Below the pieces are notes generated by a model. That model was not told the origin of the DNA and made no database searches. It saw nothing but the letters and a program-made list of their open reading frames with translations. The translations under genes and the position numbers were made by a program. Of a stretch of DNA of 64,000 nucleotides, positions 45,035-52,616 are shown piece by piece (positions within the stretch are counted from its first letter, which is position 1; every line of letters begins with the position of its first letter). This DNA is from Dialister hominis. Lineage in GTDB: Bacteria; Bacillota; Negativicutes; Veillonellales; Dialisteraceae. The DNA lies in the NCBI RefSeq assembly GCF_007164725.1, contig NZ_AP019697.1, positions 974,001-1,038,000 of the forward strand. The letters are read 5' to 3'.

Positions 45035-45388
45035 ATGTCAGAAGAATTAAATCAGGATAAATATACCATAGACCTGATGAAAACACTTTGGGAAAATACA
45101 TTCAGGGGTACGATTTTTGACTATAAAAATCAGTACATCGCAACAGTCAGGATTATATTCAATATCCCATTAGACAGGGATTTGGTTCCGGATAATGCTC
45201 CGGAGGTTTCTCCTGCAATAATTGTATTAGTAGAAGATACGATTATCAGTCCTATTGATGTCGTTTCTTTTGAGCAGACCATTACTCCGATTCTTGTCAA
45301 GAAATTAACGAGCAGATATTTCCAGCCTGACCGTGTAATGTTCTTCTACCCAAGCCCGGCAGAAGGTGCTGAAACCAAAGAACGTTAA
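45035..45388 (+). CDS. Unknown 117-residue protein
   Basis: I do not recognise the family. The ATG giving MSEELNQDKY has AGGAG eight bases upstream. The protein is acidic at the N-terminus, has alternating hydrophobic stretches (ATVRIIFNIPL; AIIVLVEDTII) suggesting a beta-rich soluble domain, and ends in a charged tail. No signal peptide or membrane helix. It stands alone between an IS256 and an IS1182 element, with its own promoter and a palindromic terminator, so it looks expressed rather than decayed. Confidence 0.7.
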   Translation: MSEELNQDKYTIDLMKTLWENTFRGTIFDYKNQYIATVRIIFNIPLDRDLVPDNAPEVSPAIIVLVEDTIISPIDVVSFEQTITPILVKKLTSRYFQPDRVMFFYPSPAEGAETKER

Positions 45389-45406
45389 ACAACTGCCATC
45401 TATAAT

Positions 45407-45460
45407 AAAAAAAAGGGGCTGTGACAAAATGGTTAATCATTTTGTTGCAGCCTCTTTTTT
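45407..45460. repeat. IS1182-end palindrome, copy 3; terminator
   Basis: AAAAGGGGCTGTGACAAAATG, a short loop, then its near complement and a T-run. It forms the left end of the IS1182 element and a bidirectional terminator for the unknown gene and the convergent transposase. Confidence 0.85.
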
Positions 45461-47230
45461 GCGTCTTTATTTCATCATTTTTAGCTCTGCTGTAAGCCTT
45501 TTACGTAAAAATATGCGTAAGCCCCCTTACCCCCATAAGACTTTTAATTATATTGTCTTAGGCGGCAATCCTTATACGCATTATTTTTGTGATGTATTTC
45601 CTTAAATTATAGCCAAGTGCTACCAGGTATAACTCGACTTTTACAGAATCTATCCTTTTTCTGACGATTCTTTTGTACCATCTGTCATGTTTCATGATTC
45701 CAAAAGTTCCTTCAGCCTGGATTGACCGGTTCATTCTTAGCGGGGCTCCATGGATGCTTTCCAGATTATCCTGAACCTCCTGGTACATGTTATTCCGTTC
45801 TCTGCTCAATGAGATTCTTTTGTTCTTCGGGGTCTTTTTACATTGCTCTGCCAGCGGGCATCCTTGGCAGTCTTCGCATTCAAATACTTCCTCCTGCCTG
45901 CCGTATAAGTTCCCTCTGACCAGATGTCTATAGATAAATTTGAAAGCCCTGTCATTTGGACAACGGATGGTTCCATTCTCATCAACTCTAAAGTTTATTG
46001 GCCGAAACGGATTGGTATGGTATTTCTTGTCTTTCGTTTCTTTCTTGTACATGGGGAATTTCATATACTTTTCCATACCGTGCTGCTCGCAATAGATGTA
46101 ATTGTTGAAAGATCCATATCCTGCATCTGCCACAGGATACTTAGGATAAGCCCCATAGACTTCGTGGAATTCCTCCATCAGCGGTACGAAGCAATCCATA
46201 TCTGAACGATACTGGTTAACATCAATTACGGCAATAAATTCATCGGCAACACCTATTTGGACATTGTATGCAGGCAGAAGCTGATCATTTCCCTTGTAGT
46301 CCGACTTGATTCGCATGAATGTTGCATCCGTATCGGTCTTCGAGTAACTGTTTCTGGAAGTACCGCATATCTGTATCTTCTCAACATATTCTTCAAGTTT
46401 TGATGTATATGCCTTAAGCTGCTCATACTTGCGTTGATGATCGGACTTGCGATGCCCGCTTCCATGAACAAAGGCCGTCTCATCAATCTGCCAGATTTCT
46501 TTTAATTTATCCAATACCAGACGCAGATAGTCCGGAGCGTATTCTGTATTGATGTTTACACTCATATGGTCATACTTAAGATCATCATTGAGTAACTCAA
46601 AAAGGCTGGTAATCTTGGCAAAATGCTTGTAGCGAGATTTTTCAGCGGATTTCTTCCATACCCAGCTATATTTATTTGCGTTCGCTTCAAACTTGGAACC
46701 GTCAATATATATATGCTGCAAATCCACGTTGAGTTTGCCGCAGAGTTCTTTCGTAATTGAATAAAAGATATCCTTGAGAGAATACTTAAGAAAGCCCTTC
46801 ACGAAATGACAGAATGTCCGATAGGATGGGGCTTCATAATTCATCAGGTACATATATCTGATGTTAACCCTGCAATTATCTTCAAGTTTTCTAAAAGAGC
46901 AATATCCTTCTTCTGCGAAACCATAGATGATCGTTTTCAGCATGTTGACGGGATTATACCTGGGTCTGCCAGCGCCACGCGTCGGTATGTAACGAAGGTA
47001 CTTTTTAAGATCGATTTCCTCCATAAATCTGTCATACATTAAAACAGGATCATCGACATTGAGAATCTCAGAGGGAAACATTGGCAAAATGCCTCGTTCT
47101 GCGGTAAAATGATTGCTAGTGTTGTTATTTTTCATTGCAAAAAAATTATAACACGAAAGGCTCTGCCCCGGACCAAATGATCCGGGGCAGAGCCCTTTTT
47201 GTTGGGATGAATTTTGTCACATCCCCTTTT
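45411..47230 (-). mobile_element. IS1182-family insertion sequence
   Basis: Ends match over 19 of 20 positions: left AAAAGGGGCTGTGACAA... (45411-45430) and the complement of the right end AAAAGGGGATGTGACAA... (47211-47230). The length of about 1.8 kb and one transposase gene fit the family. A strong hairpin (47160-47196, GGCTCTGCCCCGGA/TCCGGGGCAGAGCC) sits upstream of the transposase and should block read-in transcription. No clear target duplication is seen. The right end lies five bases from the fakA stop. Confidence 0.85.
45558..47135 (-). CDS. Transposase, IS1182 family
   Basis: 525-residue DDE transposase. N-terminal domain with GRPRYNPVNMLKTIIYGFAE; the catalytic domain has IYIDGSKFEANANKYSW (first Asp), PVADAGYGSFNNYIYCE (second Asp) and a late Glu in SIQAEGTFGIMKHD; a Cys-rich insert (CEDCQGCPLAEQC) precedes it. 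The start ATG is preceded by TATAAT only about 11 bases away, so translation signals are weak, typical of IS elements. Frame is intact. Confidence 0.93.
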   Translation of the reverse strand: MKNNNTSNHFTAERGILPMFPSEILNVDDPVLMYDRFMEEIDLKKYLRYIPTRGAGRPRYNPVNMLKTIIYGFAEEGYCSFRKLEDNCRVNIRYMYLMNYEAPSYRTFCHFVKGFLKYSLKDIFYSITKELCGKLNVDLQHIYIDGSKFEANANKYSWVWKKSAEKSRYKHFAKITSLFELLNDDLKYDHMSVNINTEYAPDYLRLVLDKLKEIWQIDETAFVHGSGHRKSDHQRKYEQLKAYTSKLEEYVEKIQICGTSRNSYSKTDTDATFMRIKSDYKGNDQLLPAYNVQIGVADEFIAVIDVNQYRSDMDCFVPLMEEFHEVYGAYPKYPVADAGYGSFNNYIYCEQHGMEKYMKFPMYKKETKDKKYHTNPFRPINFRVDENGTIRCPNDRAFKFIYRHLVRGNLYGRQEEVFECEDCQGCPLAEQCKKTPKNKRISLSRERNNMYQEVQDNLESIHGAPLRMNRSIQAEGTFGIMKHDRWYKRIVRKRIDSVKVELYLVALGYNLRKYITKIMRIRIAA

Positions 47231-47234
47231 CTAT

Positions 47235-48836
47235 TTATTCCGCAGATAAGAGCATCGGATAAAGCGGCTGACCGCCATTATAAATTTCAAAGGTCAAATC
47301 CGGATAGTCTTTCTGGACAAGCTCTATTTCCTTATTGCAGCGCTCTTCCGTCAATTCATCCCCATAATAGACCGTTATAATTTCCGTATTCTCAGTCGTG
47401 ATATTTCCAATTGTCTTCTCGAGGCAGTCGTGAAGATCATTGGTTGCCACTACTTCGTGATCCTTAACAAGTCCCATGTAATCATCTTTATGGATGACTG
47501 TTTTTCCAACAACACTGTCTCTTACCGCAGTGGTTATCGATGCGCTGTGGATTTCCTTCATCCTGTCCGACATGTTTTCCATATTTTCTTCGACAGATGC
47601 ATCTTCAGAAAATTCCATGGCAGCTGCAAGCCCTTCCATAGGATTGCTGGACGGAATTATATTCACCTTATCGCCGAGCATTTTCTGGAGCTGCTGGGCT
47701 GCCAAAATGATATTTTTATTGTTTGGAAGAACAATATATTTTTCGTAATGGCCATTTTCAATTCCCAGGCTGATTTCCTGAACGGATGGGTTCATCGACT
47801 GCCCGCCGGAGATGACATCGCAATGCAGCTTCTCATACAGTTCTTTCCAGCCGTTTCCGCTGACAACAGCAAGGACGCCCAGCTTCTTTTTAGCAATGAC
47901 TTTCTGTTTATCCTTATTCTTATGGAACTGGTCTATCATATTGTCGCATTTGATATCATGCAGCGTTCCCCAGTCAGCAGCCATATCAAGTACATGGCCC
48001 GGACGCTGTGCATGAATATGGACTTTAATAAGATTATCGCCCTCAGCCACAATCATAGACTCGCCCCAGGCTTCCAGTCTCTTTCTGACCTCTTTAGCCG
48101 GCAGTTTGCATGGACTGATGATAAACTCCGTGCAGTATGGATATTCAATGGAGAACTGCTCACCCTTGGCTTCCAGTCTGCTGATGACAGGTTTTACTTC
48201 AATATCAATTTTCTCTACTTTTCCTGTCAATCCATTAAGGCATCCCATCAAGAAGAATATCAGTCCCTGTCCGCCTGCATCGACAACATTTGCATCCTTC
48301 AGTATCTGAAGCTGTTCAGGTGTCTTGGCCAGGGCTTCATTCCCGCAGGTGATGGAAGCTTCCAGAATCTTGCTGAAATCAGTTTCTGTACGGATGACTT
48401 CCCTTGTACCCTTGGCAATTCCTCTGGCTACAGAAAGGATTGTACCCTCAACCGGTTTTGTGACAGATCTGTATGCATAAAGTATTCCATACTGGAATGC
48501 CTTGCTCATCTGCCCGCAGGACGCAGTTGTCTTGCCATGCAGTCCCCTGCTGATTCCATGAATAATCTGGGACAGGATAACGCCGGAATTTCCTCTTGCG
48601 CCCATAATAGCGCCGGCAGACGCTTTTTCCGCCATAATGCCGATTGGTTCACTTGGATCCACGTCAGCAATCATGCTGTACATGGACTTAAGTGTATTAA
48701 GCATGTTATTTCCCGTATCTCCATCTGGTACAGGAAATACATTCAGCTGATTCAGAATTTCATATTTTTGCTGGAACAACTGATATGCACCTATCAACAT
48801 ATTTTTAAAATAAACACTATCAATTGTAGTATACAT
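47235..48836 (-). CDS. fakA: Fatty acid kinase catalytic subunit FakA (DAK2 domain)
   Basis: Phosphorylates fatty acids bound to FakB/DegV proteins. About 533 residues from the ATG giving MYTTIDSVYF, with GGGGG eight bases upstream; an ATG at 48851 overlaps the previous stop and lacks an SD. The N-terminal DhaL domain shows NVFPVPDGDTGNNM (metal Asp residues) and MGARGNSGVILSQ; the C-terminal half is the YloV-type domain. The degV gene directly upstream is the probable partner. Confidence 0.9.
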   Translation of the reverse strand: MYTTIDSVYFKNMLIGAYQLFQQKYEILNQLNVFPVPDGDTGNNMLNTLKSMYSMIADVDPSEPIGIMAEKASAGAIMGARGNSGVILSQIIHGISRGLHGKTTASCGQMSKAFQYGILYAYRSVTKPVEGTILSVARGIAKGTREVIRTETDFSKILEASITCGNEALAKTPEQLQILKDANVVDAGGQGLIFFLMGCLNGLTGKVEKIDIEVKPVISRLEAKGEQFSIEYPYCTEFIISPCKLPAKEVRKRLEAWGESMIVAEGDNLIKVHIHAQRPGHVLDMAADWGTLHDIKCDNMIDQFHKNKDKQKVIAKKKLGVLAVVSGNGWKELYEKLHCDVISGGQSMNPSVQEISLGIENGHYEKYIVLPNNKNIILAAQQLQKMLGDKVNIIPSSNPMEGLAAAMEFSEDASVEENMENMSDRMKEIHSASITTAVRDSVVGKTVIHKDDYMGLVKDHEVVATNDLHDCLEKTIGNITTENTEIITVYYGDELTEERCNKEIELVQKDYPDLTFEIYNGGQPLYPMLLSAE

Positions 48837-48850
48837 AACTTTGGCCCCCA

Positions 48851-49684
48851 TTATTTGGCACTTTCAAAAATAATACCCAGCAGCCCAGGCCCAAGATACG
48901 ACGCCAGAACCGGCGTCCCGGTCGTAAGAGTTACCTCATTTTCGGGATATAACTCTTGCAGTTTAGCCTGCAGGGATTTTCCCCCCTCCTCGTTTTCAAT
49001 ATGTACAACTCCGATTCTCTTGCAAGGGGAATTTTCTTCCAAATACTTCACCATGGATGCAATCGCTTTTTTCTCAGTACGAACCTTAGCTAAAACATCC
49101 ACTTCGTTATTTGGATTCAAATAGATAACAGGACGAATCTTCAGGATACCGCCTATAAGGCTTGCTGCCTTGCCAATACGCCCGCCTCTGTATAAATAAT
49201 CTAAAGTATCTACTGTAAATTCAGTCCGCATGTGGAATGTCAAATCAAAAAGCTTCTTGCATACTTCATCAAAAGCCAGATTGCTCTGTGCGAGTTCTAT
49301 ACCATCCTCAAGAAGCTGGAGCATTCCAATGGCAGTCGTCCTGGAGTCAAGCACGCAGATATTTTTGCGTCCGGACTGTCTGGCAGCTAAAACAGCCCCA
49401 TTATAGGTTCCGCTTACTGCAGACGTTAAGCACAGGACGATGACAGGATCTTCTTCCGGTACATTTGAAAAAGCCTGAAGAAAATCACCGGTGCTCGGCT
49501 GACTTGTCGGTACGGTTTTCTTGTCACGTTCTGAACATTCAATGACCTTTTCTATTGTTACATCGCTTTCAGGTATATATTCCTGATTGATAGAAATAGT
49601 CAGGGGAACGACATGTACGTTTTCATGTTGTTCTAGATAACTTTCAGGAATGGCAGAGGTGCTGTCTAACAAAAAATGTATCAT
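48851..49684 (-). CDS. DegV-family fatty-acid-binding protein
   Basis: 277 residues. DSTSAIPESYLEQHENVHVVPL at the start, TSQPSTGDF, and LTSAVSGTYNGAVLA are DegV signatures; RIGKAASLIGGILKIRPV follows. Such proteins (FakB) present a fatty acid to FakA, which lies directly downstream. Chain specificity cannot be told from the sequence. Confidence 0.92.
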   Translation of the reverse strand: MIHFLLDSTSAIPESYLEQHENVHVVPLTISINQEYIPESDVTIEKVIECSERDKKTVPTSQPSTGDFLQAFSNVPEEDPVIVLCLTSAVSGTYNGAVLAARQSGRKNICVLDSRTTAIGMLQLLEDGIELAQSNLAFDEVCKKLFDLTFHMRTEFTVDTLDYLYRGGRIGKAASLIGGILKIRPVIYLNPNNEVDVLAKVRTEKKAIASMVKYLEENSPCKRIGVVHIENEEGGKSLQAKLQELYPENEVTLTTGTPVLASYLGPGLLGIIFESAK

Positions 49685-49705
49685 ATGGCACGGTCCTTCC
49701 TATTA

Positions 49706-50092
49706 CTATTTATTCTTATCTTTTTGGGCCTTCTTCTCTGCTCTTCTTTCCTCGAACTCCTTAAGAAGCTGCTGATAATCATCATCATCGTAGCCATTCG
49801 TAGCCAGCATGTATTCTCTAATCTTTTTTCTCTGGAGAGCAACATTCATGGCAGACAGTTCAAAGGGATCTAATGAAATCCTGGCAAGCATTTCACCAGT
49901 AGAAGAATAGCCGACAATACCTTCTCCTAAAAGATCTACCAGTTTTTCTTTCTTCACTTCTTCACAAAAAGTATGGAAAAAGGTTTCAGCCTCACGAATC
50001 ATTCTTGCTTTGATACGTTTATATTCTTCAGCCTTATCACTTGGTATTCTGAATCCATCTATCTCTGTATATTTTTCTGGTAAATTGAACAT
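49706..50092 (-). CDS. Unknown 128-residue protein upstream of degV-fakA
   Basis: Not recognised. It begins MFNLPEKYTEIDGFRIPSD, is rich in Lys and Glu, and ends in a long charged helix (EERRAEKKAQKDKNK) likely to be coiled or disordered. No membrane segment. AGGAG SD and a strong promoter precede it, and only 21 bases separate it from degV, so it is the first gene of a three-gene unit with fatty acid kinase. A role linked to fatty-acid use is a guess from position. Confidence 0.75.
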   Translation of the reverse strand: MFNLPEKYTEIDGFRIPSDKAEEYKRIKARMIREAETFFHTFCEEVKKEKLVDLLGEGIVGYSSTGEMLARISLDPFELSAMNVALQRKKIREYMLATNGYDDDDYQQLLKEFEERRAEKKAQKDKNK

Positions 50093-50133
50093 GGTATCTC
50101 CTAAATGAAATTATATTAAACTATCACAATTTA

Positions 50134-50162
50134 AATATATCGCCCGAAACACTTTTGGTCAA
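50134..50162 (-). promoter_or_regulatory. Promoter for the unknown gene-degV-fakA unit
   Basis: Minus strand: -35 TTGACC (50157-50162), 17-base spacer, -10 TATATT (50134-50139), 40 bases before the ATG. Confidence 0.7.
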
Positions 50163-50251
50163 GTTTTTGTATGAATGAGCATTACTGTTCATTTTCGTAA
50201 GAATCTGAATTATCCGGCCCAGAGGCCCTGTCATCCGGGAATGCCAGTCAA

Positions 50252-52612
50252 TTAAAAATAGACATCTGTAGCACCGGCACCGCCATTTTTAGCATCTGCT
50301 TCATGGAATTCCTTGATGAAATTCAGTGTCCTTAAATGCTCATGTATACCCCTTCGCAAACTTCCGGTCCCTTTACCATGAATAATGTGAGCAAAAGATA
50401 CGCCTGCCATAAAGCAGTCATTAAGGAAGCGGTCCACTTCCGGAATTGCTTCACTGACTGTCTTTCCTATTACATTCAGGGATGTGTGAACTGTATTAAC
50501 AGAAGATGTCTGGTGCTGCCTGCGTATATGCCTGGCTTCAATACCGGATTTGGGAGCATTGTTCTCTTTCGTGAGCGGTTTAAAGCAATGAGACGCTGAT
50601 ACGCTGACCTTCAACTTCCCGCATTGTACACTGATCTGGCTGCCCGAAACATTCTTTATTACACCATCGCTATCGAGCGTATCTATAAAGACACGCTGCC
50701 CGACCTTTAATGCCTTGGGGTCAATCGGCTCTCTCTTCTGATGATTCTTAGGCATTTTCAGCCCATCTATTTTATTTCTTGCTGAAGAAGCGATATTATT
50801 AACGTTTCCTCTCTCGATTTCTGCAGCATTCTTTTTCAAATCTTTAATAATGATTTCAGACTGAATCCTGAGATTTCGTTTGATGTTCTCGGATTCTTCC
50901 CTTGTTTTAGCCAATATGCTTTCACGTTTGGCAGTGAATTTATCGCTTTCCTCTAACAGCTTGTCTTTCAAACTCCCGATTTCTTTCATTTGATTCTGAA
51001 GATTGGTACGCTCTTTTGATAATTCCCTGCTTTGGGCATTAAGCTTGGCCATTACCTCTTCCATGTTATTTAAAGGTGACATTTTCTTTAAATCTTCAGC
51101 TCTTTCTATAATCCCATCAGGAATCCCCAATCTTTTGCAGATATTGAAAGCATTGCTGCTCCCCGCCATCCCTATTACCAGATGGTAGGTAGGCACAAGA
51201 GTGATTTCATCAAACTCAACAAAAGCATTTTCCAATCCCTCTGTCTCATATGCCAATTTTTTCATTTCATTAAAATGAGATGTAATAAGAGACGATACAT
51301 TCCTGTCATTTAAGAATTCAGTAATCGACTGTGCCAAAGATGCGCCTTCAATCGGATCAGTCCCGGATCCCAATTCATCCAAAAGGACTAAATCATTCGA
51401 ATTGACATTCTTCAAAATATCTGAAAGCTGCGTTACATAACTTGAAAAGGTTGATAAGTTATACTGAATGCTCTGATCATCACCTATGATGGCATAAATA
51501 TGCTTGTATACGGGAAGCGTTGAACCCTCATCGGCTGGTATGAAAAGGCCGCATTGGTTCATGACGGAAAGCAGTCCGGCAGTTTTCATCGCGATAGTTT
51601 TGCCGCCGGCATTGGATCCGGTAATAATAAGTATGTTGAAATCCTTTCCAAGTGTCAGAGAAACCGGTACAACTGACTTTTCAGGAATCAAGGGATGACG
51701 TGCATTTTTTAAGTCCAGTATTCCCTTCGGTGAGTATACCGCCCTTACACCCTTCATATTCAATGCTAGTTTAGCTCGTGTCAGGATAAATTCCAGTTCA
51801 GAAACAACTTTGAAATCCTTGCTGATAACATTTACATTCTTTTTTACATTATCGGTCAGATTCTTCAGAATCGTCTGAATTTCCTGAGACTCTTCCACAG
51901 AAAGTTCTGCAAGATCATTATTTAACTGGATCGATTCCATCGGTTCCATAAAAAGAGTTTGTCCGGTTGAGGACCTGTCATGAACAATCCCTTTAAATTT
52001 ATACCGGTATTCTTCCTTTACGGGGACAACATATCTGCCGTCTCTTTGTGTAATAATGGAATCCTGGAAGTAAGTGGAATAATCTTTATTTACAAGAATC
52101 TGCTGGAAGAAGTGCCTGATTCTTGACTTAATACGATCCTTTTGGGAACGTATCTGGGACAGTCTTGGAGAAGCCGAGTCCTTCACTTCCCCATGCTCAT
52201 CAAACACCCTTCCAATGCGGTCAGTAAGACGATCCAATGGCTCAATGAGCCGTGAGATTTCCTCTAAGACCGGATACCTCAAATGTCTTTCCCCTGCGAA
52301 GTACAAATTCATGCTCTTATACGTCAGAAGGGATGAGTTCAAATCGATGAATTCATTAGAAAGCAGGATAATATCTTTTTGTGCTTTCTCTATGATCTTT
52401 CTTATATCATGTGTTTCTCCCAATGGAGAAGACACTTCTCTTTGAAGCAGTATGACTGCCTCTTCCGTTTCCGTAAGTTTTTGATCGATAATTTCGGGCA
52501 TTGATGACGGCGTTAATTCGGATGCCATTATTTTAGCCATGGTTGATGGGGCTAGTTCTACTAATTTGCTGCGTATCTGATCAAAATCTAAGATGTTTAA
52601 TACATCCTGCTC
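50252..52612 (-). CDS. mutS2: Endonuclease MutS2
   Basis: Dimeric MutS-like ATPase; suppresses homologous recombination and, in B. subtilis, splits collided ribosomes. About 786 residues. I start at TTG 52612 giving an LEQDVLNILDFDQ-type N-terminus with AAGGAG 12 bases upstream; a GTG at 52645 inside the previous gene is the alternative. Walker A GSNAGGKT (about 332-339), LLDELGSGTDPIEG, a coiled-coil region, and a C-terminal Smr domain ending HGKGTGSLRRGIHEHL. Confidence 0.93.
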   Translation of the reverse strand, partial: EQDVLNILDFDQIRSKLVELAPSTMAKIMASELTPSSMPEIIDQKLTETEEAVILLQREVSSPLGETHDIRKIIEKAQKDIILLSNEFIDLNSSLLTYKSMNLYFAGERHLRYPVLEEISRLIEPLDRLTDRIGRVFDEHGEVKDSASPRLSQIRSQKDRIKSRIRHFFQQILVNKDYSTYFQDSIITQRDGRYVVPVKEEYRYKFKGIVHDRSSTGQTLFMEPMESIQLNNDLAELSVEESQEIQTILKNLTDNVKKNVNVISKDFKVVSELEFILTRAKLALNMKGVRAVYSPKGILDLKNARHPLIPEKSVVPVSLTLGKDFNILIITGSNAGGKTIAMKTAGLLSVMNQCGLFIPADEGSTLPVYKHIYAIIGDDQSIQYNLSTFSSYVTQLSDILKNVNSNDLVLLDELGSGTDPIEGASLAQSITEFLNDRNVSSLITSHFNEMKKLAYETEGLENAFVEFDEITLVPTYHLVIGMAGSSNAFNICKRLGIPDGIIERAEDLKKMSPLNNMEEVMAKLNAQSRELSKERTNLQNQMKEIGSLKDKLLEESDKFTAKRESILAKTREESENIKRNLRIQSEIIIKDLKKNAAEIERGNVNNIASSARNKIDGLKMPKNHQKREPIDPKALKVGQRVFIDTLDSDGVIKNVSGSQISVQCGKLKVSVSASHCFKPLTKENNAPKSGIEARHIRRQHQTSSVNTVHTSLNVIGKTVSEAIPEVDRFLNDCFMAGVSFAHIIHGKGTGSLRRGIHEHLRTLNFIKEFHEADAKNGGAGATDVYF

Positions 52613-52616
52613 CAAT

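Noticed and set aside
47430-49124. A 564-residue plus-strand open frame opposite fakA and degV
   Set aside because: It lies antisense to two clearly conserved genes, has no SD, and is rich in Cys, His and Phe without domain patterns, as expected from reading the opposite strand.
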